Below, piece after piece: positions 1 through 7,268 of a stretch of DNA of 64,000 nucleotides. The position numbers and the translations under genes were made by a program. The notes beneath the pieces are model-generated. The model was not told the DNA's origin. It did not search any database and worked only from the letters and a program-made list of their open reading frames with translations. Position 1 is the first letter of the stretch. Every line of letters starts with the position of its first letter. Source of the DNA: Agromyces larvae. Its GTDB lineage: Bacteria; Actinomycetota; Actinomycetes; Actinomycetales; Microbacteriaceae. The stretch covers positions 2,914,001 to 2,978,000 of the forward strand of contig NZ_CP094528.1 of the NCBI RefSeq assembly GCF_022811705.1, read 5' to 3'.

Positions 1-109
1 ACGCCTGGAGTTCGGCCTGGTCGATCGGCTGGATCAGGGCGCTGGCGTCGAAGGGAACGGGTGCCGGCGGCACCGCAGTCTCGGGCAGTCGTTGCGCAGG
101 GGTCGTCAT
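1..109 (-). CDS. Hypothetical protein, N-terminal fragment cut by window edge
   Basis: Only the first 36 codons are present; the rest lies left of the window. The ATG at 109 has a good ribosome binding site, GAGGTG, five bases upstream. The visible start reads MTTPAQRLPETAVPPAP and is rich in proline and alanine, with no membrane segment or signal peptide. It follows the nucleoside deaminase gene on the same strand after 62 bases and may be co-transcribed with it. I do not recognise the family from this fragment. Confidence 0.6.
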   Translation of the reverse strand, partial: MTTPAQRLPETAVPPAPVPFDASALIQPIDQAELQA

Positions 110-171
110 CTCATCACCTCGGGTTCCGCTGCCATCCTCCCCCACCTGGGGGCGGCTGCGTGCATCCGGCG

Positions 172-765
172 TCAGCGTTCGTCGCGGGCGTTGTAGACCA
201 CGGCGTCGGAGGCGCCGAACGCGCGGAACACGTCGACCGCTTCGTCGCGCCGCGGCCCGATCGTCACCCGGATGCCGCGCCGCTCGAACTGCTCGATCCA
301 GTCGGGATGCATCGGGCCCTCGTCGAATCCGGTGAGCTCCTCGCACTCGGGGCCGTCGCCGGCGATGGTGAGCCCGCGCACCCCGGACCACATGGTCGCC
401 CCGTAGCACATGACGCATGGTCGCCAGTTGACGACCAGTTCGAGGTCGGCGCCGTCGCCCAGATCCCACCGGCCGAGGCGGGTCTGGGCGAGGCTCAGCG
501 CCATGACCTCGGCATGCACCGAGCTGAGCCCGGTCGACAGCACGACGTTCACCCCGATCGACACGAGTTCGCCCGTCGCCGGGTCGACGACGATCGCCGC
601 GAACGGTCCGCCGTTGCCGGCCCGCCAGTTGCGGTCGGCGAGTTCGTTGACGAGATCCGTGCGCTGTTCGGGTGTGGCGAGCTCGCGTGCGGCGTAGGCG
701 TGCGGGTCGGCGACGAGCCAGCCCGGCAGCGGCGCCGAGAATGCGGTCGCGAGCGCGGCATCCAT
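172..765 (-). CDS. Nucleoside/cytidine deaminase-like zinc hydrolase
   Basis: A 197-residue member of the cytidine/deoxycytidylate deaminase fold, which hydrolyses the amino group of a nucleobase or nucleoside using zinc. The two zinc motifs are intact: H84-A-E86 (water activation by Glu) and P-C117-V-M-C120. The W-R-P-C-V-M-C-Y-G context resembles guanine deaminase-type and general nucleoside deaminases, so the substrate cannot be fixed. The ATG at 765 lies inside a perfect 15-bp inverted repeat (763-795), and the AGG-rich stretch before it is very close to the start. A GTG further upstream is an alternative start. It follows a TetR gene on the same strand. Confidence 0.8.
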   Translation of the reverse strand: MDAALATAFSAPLPGWLVADPHAYAARELATPEQRTDLVNELADRNWRAGNGGPFAAIVVDPATGELVSIGVNVVLSTGLSSVHAEVMALSLAQTRLGRWDLGDGADLELVVNWRPCVMCYGATMWSGVRGLTIAGDGPECEELTGFDEGPMHPDWIEQFERRGIRVTIGPRRDEAVDVFRAFGASDAVVYNARDER

Positions 766-795
766 CCTTCCATCGTGCACCACGATGGAAGGATG
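763..795. repeat. Perfect 15-bp inverted repeat overlapping the deaminase start
   Basis: Arms catccttccatcgtg (763-777) and cacgatggaaggatg (781-795) are exact reverse complements around a 3-base spacer. The left arm contains the complement of the deaminase start codon, and the right arm ends nine bases before the TetR stop. No U-tract follows, so a plain intrinsic terminator is unlikely. An operator, or an mRNA hairpin masking the deaminase start, fits better. Confidence 0.7.
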
Positions 796-803
796 CGGCC
801 TCG

Positions 804-1481
804 TCAGGACCGCATCGCGGCTCCGGGCTGCAGCACCAGGTCGGCGATCGCCGGGTCGGCGCCCAGCGCGATGAGGCGCGCGCGGTACGCGGTGCGGGCG
901 CGCCGGTACGGTTCGTCGGTGTCTCGGATGACGGCGAGCAGGTTCATCCACTCGAAGGTGCCCTGGAGCTCGAATCCGAGCTGATCGGGATCGTCCAGGC
1001 CCGGCAGTTCGCCCTGCTCGGCCGCGTGACGCGCCTGCACCGCGAGGTAGCCCACCCACCGGTCGAGCACGGCGGCCAGGGCTTCGCGCACCTCGCCCGG
1101 TTTGGCATGGAAGTCGGCGGCGGCGGCGGAGAAGAAGCATCCGCCGGGGAAGACGCGGTCTTCCGAGTAGGCGACGACCCGGTCCAGCAGGGCGGTGAGG
1201 CGCCGGATGCCGCGAGGGTGCGCCGCACGCGCCGGTTCGATGACCGTGGCGAGGAACCGCTCGCGTGCGGCCTCGACGGCGGCGAGCTGCAGCCGCTCCT
1301 TGCTGCCGAAGAGCGTCGCCACGTTCGACTTGCTGACCATGGAGACGGCGGCGATGCGACCGATGGAGAGGTGGTCGAGCCCTTCGACGGATGCGAGATC
1401 GACGGCGACGGCGAGCACCGCGCGACGCGAAGCATCCCCTCGGAGCCTCCGCCCGTCGACGATGTCAGCCGGAATCTGCAT
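804..1481 (-). CDS. TetR/AcrR family transcriptional regulator
   Basis: A 225-residue one-component repressor. Residues about 15-60 form the TetR helix-turn-helix (reads ASVEGLDHLSIGRIAAV then a VSKSNVATLFGSKERL recognition region); the rest is the helical ligand-binding domain. The ATG at 1481 is preceded by an AGGGGG ribosome binding site. It diverges from an alpha/beta hydrolase gene, and the intergenic space holds two related palindromic sites (1491-1544). This is the usual layout for autoregulation plus control of the divergent gene. The ligand is unknown. Confidence 0.9.
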   Translation of the reverse strand: MQIPADIVDGRRLRGDASRRAVLAVAVDLASVEGLDHLSIGRIAAVSMVSKSNVATLFGSKERLQLAAVEAARERFLATVIEPARAAHPRGIRRLTALLDRVVAYSEDRVFPGGCFFSAAAADFHAKPGEVREALAAVLDRWVGYLAVQARHAAEQGELPGLDDPDQLGFELQGTFEWMNLLAVIRDTDEPYRRARTAYRARLIALGADPAIADLVLQPGAAMRS

Positions 1482-1490
1482 CCCCCTAGT

Positions 1491-1544
1491 GTACGCACGA
1501 ACGATCGTATACTCTGTGGTCTGTTATACGAACGATCGTTCGTA
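1491..1544. promoter_or_regulatory. Twin TetR operator and divergent promoters
   Basis: Bases 1527-1544 form a perfect 18-bp palindrome, tacgaacgatcgttcgta. Bases 1498-1508 repeat its core acgaacgatcgt but are less symmetric. TATACT (1508-1513) is a plausible -10 for the hydrolase gene, and TATAAC on the minus strand (1528-1523) one for the tetR gene, so a bound repressor would cover both. Confidence 0.7.
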
Positions 1545-1611
1545 CAGATGGACGGCTCAGAGCTGGTGCGCCGCGCGCGCACGCTGCGTCACCGAAGATC
1601 CGGAGGTTCCG

Positions 1612-2511
1612 ATGCATCCCACCGTCGTTGCCGTGCTGGCCACCGCGCGCACGGCCGAACGCGTCTCGCCCGTGCTCGCCGCGCGCGTCGCGCAGCCGCT
1701 GTTCACCGCCACCCGGCCGCCGATGCGCGTGCGCGACGGCGACCGGGCGGTGCACGCCGCGGCCCGCATCACCCGCCTGCGCGTCCGCGATCGCGACGCG
1801 CTCGTCTACGAGTGGGGTCACGGCGCCGAGGTCGTACTGCTCGCGCACGGATGGCGCGGGCGGGCATCGCAGTTCGGATCCATCGTGCGCGAACTGCGCT
1901 CCGACGGGTACCGGGTCGTCGCCTTCGACGCGCCCGCGAACGGCGACGCACCCGGTCGGCGCGCCGACATCCGCGACTGGCTCGCCGTCATCGAGGAACT
2001 GCAACGCCGCCACGGCCGGTTCCGCGCGATCGTCGGGCACTCGTTCGGCGCAGTCGCCGCGCACACCGCGGTACGCGAGGGCGTCGCGACCGGCGGCGTC
2101 GTCGCGATCGCCGGCATGTCCGCCGCGCGGTTCGTGGTCGACGCCTTCGCCGCGGGCGTCGGTCTCGGCACCCCCACCGCCGATCAGCTCGCATCCCGCT
2201 TCGCCCGCATCGTGCTGGGTGACGACGACGCGAGGCTCCGGCGGTTCGATGACGTCGCGAACCCGCTGCCGAGCGACGTGCCGCTGCTGCTGGTGCACGA
2301 CCGCGACGACCGCGAGGTGCCGGTCGGAGAGGCCGTGCGCGTGCACGAGGCCCACGGCGAACGCTCCCGACTCGTGGTCACGACCGGCGGCGGCCACAAC
2401 CGCGTCCTCGGGCTCGATGCCACCCTCGACGCGGTCAACGCGTTCGTCGCCGGCGGGCTCGACGCGGTCGACGCCTCGGGCCCGCGGCAGCCGGCGGCGG
2501 TGCACGGCTGA
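1612..2511 (+). CDS. Alpha/beta hydrolase
   Basis: A 299-residue serine hydrolase. The nucleophile elbow is G-H-S144-F-G. The acid is in the V-H-D-R-D-D segment after strand 7, and the catalytic histidine in T-T-G-G-G-H-N near the end. H-G-W-R-G-R (about residue 80) supplies the oxyanion hole. The ATG at 1612 is chosen because CGGAGG lies six bases upstream; longer reading frames run back through the operator. It has no signal peptide, so it acts in the cytoplasm. It is divergent from the tetR gene and probably repressed by it. The substrate is not predictable. Confidence 0.85.
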   Translation: MHPTVVAVLATARTAERVSPVLAARVAQPLFTATRPPMRVRDGDRAVHAAARITRLRVRDRDALVYEWGHGAEVVLLAHGWRGRASQFGSIVRELRSDGYRVVAFDAPANGDAPGRRADIRDWLAVIEELQRRHGRFRAIVGHSFGAVAAHTAVREGVATGGVVAIAGMSAARFVVDAFAAGVGLGTPTADQLASRFARIVLGDDDARLRRFDDVANPLPSDVPLLLVHDRDDREVPVGEAVRVHEAHGERSRLVVTTGGGHNRVLGLDATLDAVNAFVAGGLDAVDASGPRQPAAVHG

Positions 2512-2562
2512 GCGGGCGCACTGCGGCTGAGCCGGCGGATCCTGCCCGCCCGCGCTCAGCCG
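2505..2562. terminator. Convergent terminator with duplicated left arm
   Basis: CGGCTGAGC occurs at 2505-2513 and again at 2524-2532, and cgctcagccg at 2553-2562 can pair with either copy. It sits between the ends of the hydrolase gene and the convergent membrane-protein gene, so it probably terminates in both directions. Confidence 0.6.
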
Positions 2563-2578
2563 CGACGAGGCGTGCCGA

Positions 2579-2935
2579 TCAGCTGAAGAAGCGGTTCGCC
2601 GGCTTCGTGTAGAGCAGCAGGATTCCGACCAGCGCGAGCAGCCCCGAGAACAGCGACGACCAGAACGACGACGGCGCCGCGAACAGCAGGAAGAACGCCG
2701 ACACGAGGTTGATCGCGAACACGATCGTCACGATGATGCGCGACACGTTCGAGCCGCGGAACAGCCCGAGGCTGACCACGATCGTGATGGCGCCGATGAT
2801 GATGGCCCACACGCCCGCGCCGAAGTTCTGGCCGCCCGGGAACAGTTGGATGACGCCCCCGATGATCTGCAGCGCCCCCGAGATCCAGGCGATCACTGCG
2901 ACGAGCGTCACGCCGCCGGGTCGTGGTCCGGTCAT
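2579..2935 (-). CDS. Small four-helix membrane protein
   Basis: 118 residues with about four hydrophobic helices starting at V-T-L-V-A-V-I-A-W-I-S. There is no enzyme motif. The ATG at 2935 follows a strong GGGGGAGGA ribosome binding site. A TACCGT -10 element lies about 50 bases upstream (2989-2984 on the minus strand), so it has its own promoter just after the truncated ligase gene. Similar small proteins are common in Microbacteriaceae, with no known function. Confidence 0.75.
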   Translation of the reverse strand: MTGPRPGGVTLVAVIAWISGALQIIGGVIQLFPGGQNFGAGVWAIIIGAITIVVSLGLFRGSNVSRIIVTIVFAINLVSAFFLLFAAPSSFWSSLFSGLLALVGILLLYTKPANRFFS

Positions 2936-2983
2936 GTCGGTCCTCCCCCATCTCGTGCGGCGCGGTGGCCGCCTCTGCTCGCC

Positions 2984-2989
2984 ACGGTA
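2984..2989 (-). promoter_or_regulatory. Probable -10 element of membrane-protein gene
   Basis: TACCGT on the minus strand, 48 bases before the ATG at 2935, fits the actinobacterial TANNNT -10 pattern. Confidence 0.4.
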
Positions 2990-3028
2990 GCGCGCACCGG
3001 ATGCAACGGGAAGGCGCCGCACGCAACG

Positions 3029-3712
3029 TCACGCAGACCGCGGCGGTGGACCGGCGAACAGGGCGCGCAGCGCGGGCGCCCCTCCGGCGGCGAGCTCGGC
3101 GAGCCGCCGGTCGTAGTCGGCCTCGTCGGCGAACCGCGCCGGGATGCCGTGCGTCGTCCACCGCCGCAGCACCACCGTGCGCCAGCTCGCGAACCCGCTG
3201 TCCGCGCCGCGGTGGAACGGCGCGTTCGCGGCGAGCGCGGTGAGCATCGGCGTCCACGCCCGCAGCCCGTTCAGCACCCGCACCCGGTCGGCACGGTCGG
3301 CGATGCCGACGTGCACGTGCAGGCCGCACACCTGGTGGTCGGCGATCATCGCGCCGATGTCGTCGTGGACGCGCGCGTACCGCGCCTCGGGGAACACCTC
3401 GGGATCGTCGCCGCTGTCGAACGGCGTCCCCGTCGACGCCGCGACGACGCCGAACCCGTCGGCGATGCCGGCGAGCACGCTGCGGAAGCGCGCGAGCTCG
3501 GCCGTCGCCTCCGCACCGTCGCGGAACACGGGGCTGGCGAACTCGACCTGCGACGCGAGGAACTCCGACGTCGCGGTCTCGAATCCGGCGGCCCGCAGTC
3601 GGGCGAGCACCTCGGGCCCGACCGGCGCCGGGCGCAGGGTCTCGGGGTCGAGGAGCACGAACTCCTCTTCGATGCCGAAGCCGGTCGCGTCCGGAGCGGC
3701 GGCGTCCGTCAC
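3029..3712 (-). CDS. C-terminally truncated carboxylate-amine ligase (YbdK/GCS2 family)
   Basis: 227 residues matching the N-terminal part of the YbdK-type glutamate-cysteine ligase family, whose members usually have about 370 residues. Seen motifs are G-F-G-I-E-E-E-F near residue 11 and C-G-L-H-V-H-V-G around 110. The reading frame then stops after A-L-R-A-L-F-A-G-P-P-P-R-S-A, before the R-F-P-T-x-E-V-R type region that completes the ATP/metal site. No other frame downstream restores it. The GTG at 3712 overlaps the cinA stop in a GTGA junction, implying translational coupling. It is probably inactive or a decaying gene. Confidence 0.75.
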   Translation of the reverse strand: MTDAAAPDATGFGIEEEFVLLDPETLRPAPVGPEVLARLRAAGFETATSEFLASQVEFASPVFRDGAEATAELARFRSVLAGIADGFGVVAASTGTPFDSGDDPEVFPEARYARVHDDIGAMIADHQVCGLHVHVGIADRADRVRVLNGLRAWTPMLTALAANAPFHRGADSGFASWRTVVLRRWTTHGIPARFADEADYDRRLAELAAGGAPALRALFAGPPPRSA

Positions 3713-4197
3713 GCGGGCGCCTCGAGTTCGGCGAGCAGGGCGTGCAGCGCCGCCTCGACGGTCTGGTGCACGACCTCGCTCGGGTCGCCGTCGAACCGGT
3801 GCTCGTCGACGGCGGCGCGCGGCGGAGCATCCGGATGCCCCACCCGTGCGTGCGCGATGAAGACCGTGCCCGCCGGTTCGCCCTCTTCGGGGCCCGGCCC
3901 GCCCGCCCCCGTGACCGCGACCACCGCTTCGACGGGCATGAGGTGCAGCAGCCCCTCGGCCATCTGCCGGGCGGCCTTCGCCGTGATGACCGGCCCGCGG
4001 TCGACGCCCAGCACCGCGAACTTCACCTCGGCGTCGTAGGCGACCACCCCGCCCGAGAACCACTCGCTCGCTTCGGGCGCTTTGCCGAGCGTGGTCGCGA
4101 TCGCCCCGCTCGTGAGCGATTCGGCGACGGCGACCCGCACGCCCGCCGCGAGCGCGGCACGCGCGCAGGCTTCGGCGAGCGCGTCGATCGATGACAT
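3709..4197 (-). CDS. CinA family C-terminal domain protein, nicotinamide-nucleotide amidase (PncC-like)
   Basis: 162 residues, the stand-alone CinA C-terminal domain, which deamidates nicotinamide mononucleotide in NAD salvage. Diagnostic segments are V-A-E-S-L-T-S-G (about residues 23-30), F-S-G-G-V-V-A-Y and V-T-G-A-G-G-P-G-P-E-E-G-E-P-A-G-T-V. The length is normal for the stand-alone form. The AGGAGG before the ATG at 4197 is only one base away, so a slightly different start cannot be excluded. Its stop overlaps the GTG of the truncated ligase. Confidence 0.88.
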   Translation of the reverse strand: MSSIDALAEACARAALAAGVRVAVAESLTSGAIATTLGKAPEASEWFSGGVVAYDAEVKFAVLGVDRGPVITAKAARQMAEGLLHLMPVEAVVAVTGAGGPGPEEGEPAGTVFIAHARVGHPDAPPRAAVDEHRFDGDPSEVVHQTVEAALHALLAELEAPA

Positions 4198-4290
4198 GCC
4201 TCCTGCCTATCGGCTCACCGGCCGGCGGGGCGAGGGGTTGACGGAGTGTCGACGGGAGCGGGCGAGCGGGCGGACGCGGGTGCCGCAGCC

Positions 4291-4869
4291 TCAGCGCGCC
4301 GAGTCGGCTCCGGCGATGAGCGCGAGCAGCGCGCGCAGCCGCACGTCGCGGTCACCTGGGATGCGCTGGCTGCGCTGCAGCAGGGTCAGCCCGTGCAGGC
4401 TCGCCCAGAGCAGCTCGGCGAGGGTGTCGGGGTCGTCGGCGAACGGCTCGACCGCGCCGCGGAGTTCGGCGAATCCCGCACGCAGTTCGGGCTCGGTGCG
4501 TTCGTCGGCGAACGCGAGGGCGGTGCCGCGAACGAACATCGCGTCGTACATGGCCGGGTGGGCGTCGGCGTAGCCGAGGTAGGCGCGGCTCGCGGCTTCG
4601 AGGGCGCCGCGGTCGTCGGATGCCTCGGAGCGGGCGTCGGCGAGAGCTCGTGCCAGCTCGGCGAACCCCTCGACCGCGACCGCGTCGATGACCGCGTCCA
4701 TCGAGTCGAAGTGCGAGTAGATGACCGGCTGGGTGTAGTCGATCGCGTCGGCCAGACGCCGCGAGGTGACCGCCTGCCACCCCTCGGTCTCGGCGAACTC
4801 GCGTGCGGCGGCCAGAATCGCGAGCCGCCGCTGTTCGCGACGCCGCGCCATCCGTTCACTGGTTGCCAC
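4291..4869 (-). CDS. TetR family transcriptional regulator
   Basis: 192 residues. The N-terminal helix-turn-helix covers about residues 12-60 (R-R-L-A-D-A-I-D-Y-T-Q-P-V-I-Y-S-H-F). The remainder is a ligand-binding domain with the W-A-S-L-H-G-L type motif seen in WHG-domain TetR proteins. The GTG at 4869 is chosen because a TAGGGT -10 lies seven bases upstream and no ribosome binding site is present, pointing to a leaderless mRNA. It diverges from a DUF4267 gene across a region with two small palindromes. Confidence 0.88.
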   Translation of the reverse strand: MATSERMARRREQRRLAILAAAREFAETEGWQAVTSRRLADAIDYTQPVIYSHFDSMDAVIDAVAVEGFAELARALADARSEASDDRGALEAASRAYLGYADAHPAMYDAMFVRGTALAFADERTEPELRAGFAELRGAVEPFADDPDTLAELLWASLHGLTLLQRSQRIPGDRDVRLRALLALIAGADSAR

Positions 4870-4876
4870 GAATCCA

Positions 4877-4882
4877 ACCCTA
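4877..4882 (-). promoter_or_regulatory. -10 element of leaderless tetR transcript
   Basis: TAGGGT on the minus strand ends seven bases before the GTG at 4869; there is no Shine-Dalgarno sequence. Confidence 0.5.
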
Positions 4883-4902
4883 GCGCCGCGATGAAAGAGA
4901 TG

Positions 4903-4924
4903 CTAGCGTCGCTAGAAATATTTC
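4903..4924. promoter_or_regulatory. Candidate TetR operator
   Basis: ctagcgtcgctag (4903-4915) is a 13-bp palindrome, and gaaatatttc (4915-4924) an adjoining 10-bp one. Both lie between the divergent tetR and DUF4267 genes, in the only A/T-rich patch of the spacer. Confidence 0.5.
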
Positions 4925-4954
4925 AGTGAAAGAATCCCTACGAAAGGCCCCGAA

Positions 4955-5347
4955 TTGGATCTCACGCAGTTCACCCCCGCCACCTGGATCGGCGCCGTCC
5001 TCGCCATGCTGCCCACGCTCGGCATCATCCTCATCGGCATCAGCTACGCCATCGCCCCGACCGCGATCTCCCGCGGGTTCGGGTTCACGAGCGAGATCAC
5101 ACCCGAGGTGACCCCGTGGCAGCACATCAAGGGGCCGCGCGACATCGTGACGGGGCTGCTCGTCATCGTGATCCTGATCGGCTTCGGCCCCGCAGCCGCA
5201 GGTGTCGCACTGCTCGTCGAGACGCTCATTCCGATCGGCGACGGCGTGATGATCCTCCGCAATCGCGGTCGGGTCGCCACAGCGGTCGGCGTGCACTTCG
5301 CCACCGCCGCGCTCATGATCGTCGCGGGCGTGCTGCTGCTGGTGTAG
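4955..5347 (+). CDS. DUF4267 family membrane protein
   Basis: 130 residues with four hydrophobic helices and the family segment G-F-T-S-E-I-T-P-E-V-T-P-W-Q-H-I-K-G-P-R-D-I-V-T between helices one and two. Function is unknown. The TTG at 4955 is preceded by GAAAGG with a normal gap, and no ATG or GTG upstream fits. It is divergent from a tetR gene, which suggests inducible expression. TetR-DUF4267 pairs are common in actinobacteria. Confidence 0.8.
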   Translation: MDLTQFTPATWIGAVLAMLPTLGIILIGISYAIAPTAISRGFGFTSEITPEVTPWQHIKGPRDIVTGLLVIVILIGFGPAAAGVALLVETLIPIGDGVMILRNRGRVATAVGVHFATAALMIVAGVLLLV

Positions 5348-5389
5348 CCCGCGCCGGACGACGCGCCCGGCGAGGCATCCGTTCGGTGG

Positions 5390-5995
5390 TTACGCGCCCG
5401 TCGCGCCCGCATCCGTGACGCTCACATCGGTGCGGTGGAAGTTCTGGAACGATCGCGACGCCGTCGGCCCGCGCTGCCCCTGGTAGCGGCTCGAGTAGTC
5501 GGCCGAACCGTACGGCTTCTCGGCCGGCGACGACAGCCGGAAGAAGCACATCTGGCCGATCTTCATGCCCGGCCACAGCTTGATCGGCAGCGTCGCGACG
5601 TTCGAGAGCTCGAGCGTCACATGGCCCGTGAACCCCGGGTCGATGAAGCCCGCGGTCGAGTGCGTGAGCAGGCCGAGCCGGCCCAGCGAGCTCTTGCCCT
5701 CGAGTCGCGCGGCGACGTCGTCGGGCAGGGTGACCGCCTCGAACGTCGACGCCAGCACGAACTCGCCCGGGTGCAGGATGAACGGCTCGTCGGGCCGCAC
5801 CTCGATGAGGTGGGTCAGCTCAGGCTGGTCTTCAGCCGGATCGATGAACGGGTACTTGTGGTTGTCGAAGAGCCGGAAGTACCGGTCGAGCCGCACGTCG
5901 ACGCTGCTGGGCTGCAGCATGCTCGGCTCGGACGGCTCGAGTCGGATGCGGCCGCGGTCGAGCTCGGCCCGGATGTCACGGTCTGAGAGCAGCAC
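5390..5995 (-). CDS. dcd: dCTP deaminase (possibly bifunctional with dUTPase)
   Basis: 201 residues, full length. It converts dCTP to dUTP; the actinobacterial form, characterised in Mycobacterium, continues to dUMP. The conserved core [11 protein letters not shown] is followed by [13 protein letters not shown], which carries the catalytic and substrate-binding residues, then H-V-T-L-E-L-S-N. The C-terminal Y-Q-G-Q-R-G-P segment closes over the triphosphate. The GTG at 5995 is preceded by TAGGCT seven bases upstream with no ribosome binding site, so the mRNA is probably leaderless. It is a single gene, convergent with the DUF4267 gene. Confidence 0.95.
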   Translation of the reverse strand: MLLSDRDIRAELDRGRIRLEPSEPSMLQPSSVDVRLDRYFRLFDNHKYPFIDPAEDQPELTHLIEVRPDEPFILHPGEFVLASTFEAVTLPDDVAARLEGKSSLGRLGLLTHSTAGFIDPGFTGHVTLELSNVATLPIKLWPGMKIGQMCFFRLSSPAEKPYGSADYSSRYQGQRGPTASRSFQNFHRTDVSVTDAGATGA

Positions 5996-6002
5996 GGCAG
6001 CC

Positions 6003-6008
6003 AGCCTA
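6003..6008 (-). promoter_or_regulatory. -10 element of leaderless dcd transcript
   Basis: TAGGCT on the minus strand ends seven bases before the dcd GTG. Confidence 0.5.
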
Positions 6009-6025
6009 GCCAGCGCTCGCGGATC

Positions 6026-6880
6026 TCAGTGCGTCGTCGGGAACTCGGTGCGCAACGCCGTCTCGGGCCGGCAGCCCAGCTCGCCCGGCTGCAGCAGGAT
6101 CCGCTGCACGTGGATCCGCTCGGCGACCCCGCCCTCGGCGCGAACCAGCAGGCAGTCGCGTGCGTCGCCCATCGCGAGGCCGACCCGATCGCCGTCGCGG
6201 AGCACGCGCACCTCGGCGACCGGGCGACCGTCGGGGTCGGGCGGCAGCTGCGCGGCGATCGTGGCGGCAAGCTCGTCGGCCGAGGCATCCGTCATCGTCG
6301 TCGTTGCCGCGGCGAGCGCCGCGACCGCGACCGCCTCGGCGGACTCGGGCACGACAGCGCGCGGATCCGGGGGCGGCGCGACCTCGGTGAGCGGGTCGGG
6401 GCACGCGGTGCCGTGCACCGACCCCTCGATCCACCCCCACCGGTCGAACTCGACCCGCACGCAGTGGTCGTAGGGAGCTCGGTCGCGGTCCGAGGCGACG
6501 GTCAGCCGGCTGGCGAGCACCAGCGCGCCGACCGGCGCATCCCACGCCGCATCGGTGCGCGGCTCGATCGCGACGAGTCGCAACGGCTCGGCGCTGTCGG
6601 GCGAACCCGGGATCCAGCCCGAGTCGCCCCGCGGTTCCACGCCGGTGCCGACCAGTTCGTCCTGGATGCTCCGCGCGTACGCGCCGATCGCATCCGCCGG
6701 CGCCTCAAGCCCCGGCGACTGGGAGACGAACCCGGCGCCGTCGGCCGCAGCGGCGACCTGCTCCTGGATGGCGTGCTCGAGTCGCTGCTGCCCCGGTGAC
6801 GCGCATCCGGCGAGCGACGCGGTCGCGGCGAGCGCGATGCACACGGCGACGATGCGGTGTCGAAGATCGATGGCCCCCAT
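6026..6880 (-). CDS. Secreted lipoprotein of unknown function
   Basis: 284 residues. The N-terminus has a positively charged start, a hydrophobic stretch and the lipobox L-A-G-C26, so it is lipidated at Cys26 and anchored outside the membrane. The mature part has no recognised domain. It contains two Cys residues that could pair (C-V-R-V-E-F and T-A-C-P) and an Ala-rich linker. The ATG at 6880 is chosen because it begins the signal peptide and has GAGAGG upstream; the longer frame adds a charged, unlikely extension. It is monocistronic and transcribed away from the tRNA. Confidence 0.75.
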   Translation of the reverse strand: MGAIDLRHRIVAVCIALAATASLAGCASPGQQRLEHAIQEQVAAAADGAGFVSQSPGLEAPADAIGAYARSIQDELVGTGVEPRGDSGWIPGSPDSAEPLRLVAIEPRTDAAWDAPVGALVLASRLTVASDRDRAPYDHCVRVEFDRWGWIEGSVHGTACPDPLTEVAPPPDPRAVVPESAEAVAVAALAAATTTMTDASADELAATIAAQLPPDPDGRPVAEVRVLRDGDRVGLAMGDARDCLLVRAEGGVAERIHVQRILLQPGELGCRPETALRTEFPTTH

Positions 6881-6997
6881 GGGGTCAGCCTCTCGCAGGC
6901 CGTATGCGCGACGCGGCACGTTCGTCGTGTGGCGGGCCGGATGCGGGATTCGGCGACGGCGTTGTTAGGATGATTCGACGCCGCGATTGCGGCGAAC

Positions 6998-7071
6998 GCC
7001 GATGTAGTTCAATGGTAGAACTTCTGCTTCCCAAGCAGACAGCGCGGGTTCGATTCCCGTCATCGGCTCCA
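6998..7071 (+). tRNA. tRNA-Gly (anticodon CCC)
   Basis: A 74-base cloverleaf. The acceptor arms GCCGATG and CATCGGC pair, followed by T and an encoded CCA. The D-arm contains tagttcaatggta, the anticodon stem tctgc/gcaga encloses ttcccaa (anticodon CCC), and the T-arm is cgggttcgattcccg. It serves the GGG codon. TAGGAT at about 6966 could be its -10. Confidence 0.96.
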
Positions 7072-7140
7072 CCTCTGGCCCGCTCGGACGCATTCGCCGA
7101 CCAGTCTTCTTCGCGCTGCTTGTGTGCCCGCACGCGGCTC

Positions 7141-7227
7141 CGGCAGTGATGCGTCTGTGGCATACGGCGCCCGCCGGTGCGCGCGCCTCCGGCACTGATG
7201 CCACAGGCGCATCAGTGCCGGAGGCGC
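7141..7227. repeat. Long hairpin with a third, competing arm
   Basis: gcgcctccggcactgatg (7183-7200) and its exact complement (7210-7227) form an 18-bp stem with a 9-base loop. A further copy, cggcagtgatgcg followed by tctgtggcat (7141-7163), matches the complement of 7197-7220 except at two positions, so two alternative stems are possible. It lies between the tRNA and the hpaD stop. It may be the hpaD terminator, but it is more elaborate than needed for that. Confidence 0.7.
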
Positions 7228-7268
7228 CGGAGAGGTGTGCCAGGAACCGGGCGCGACGGGCACCCCGC

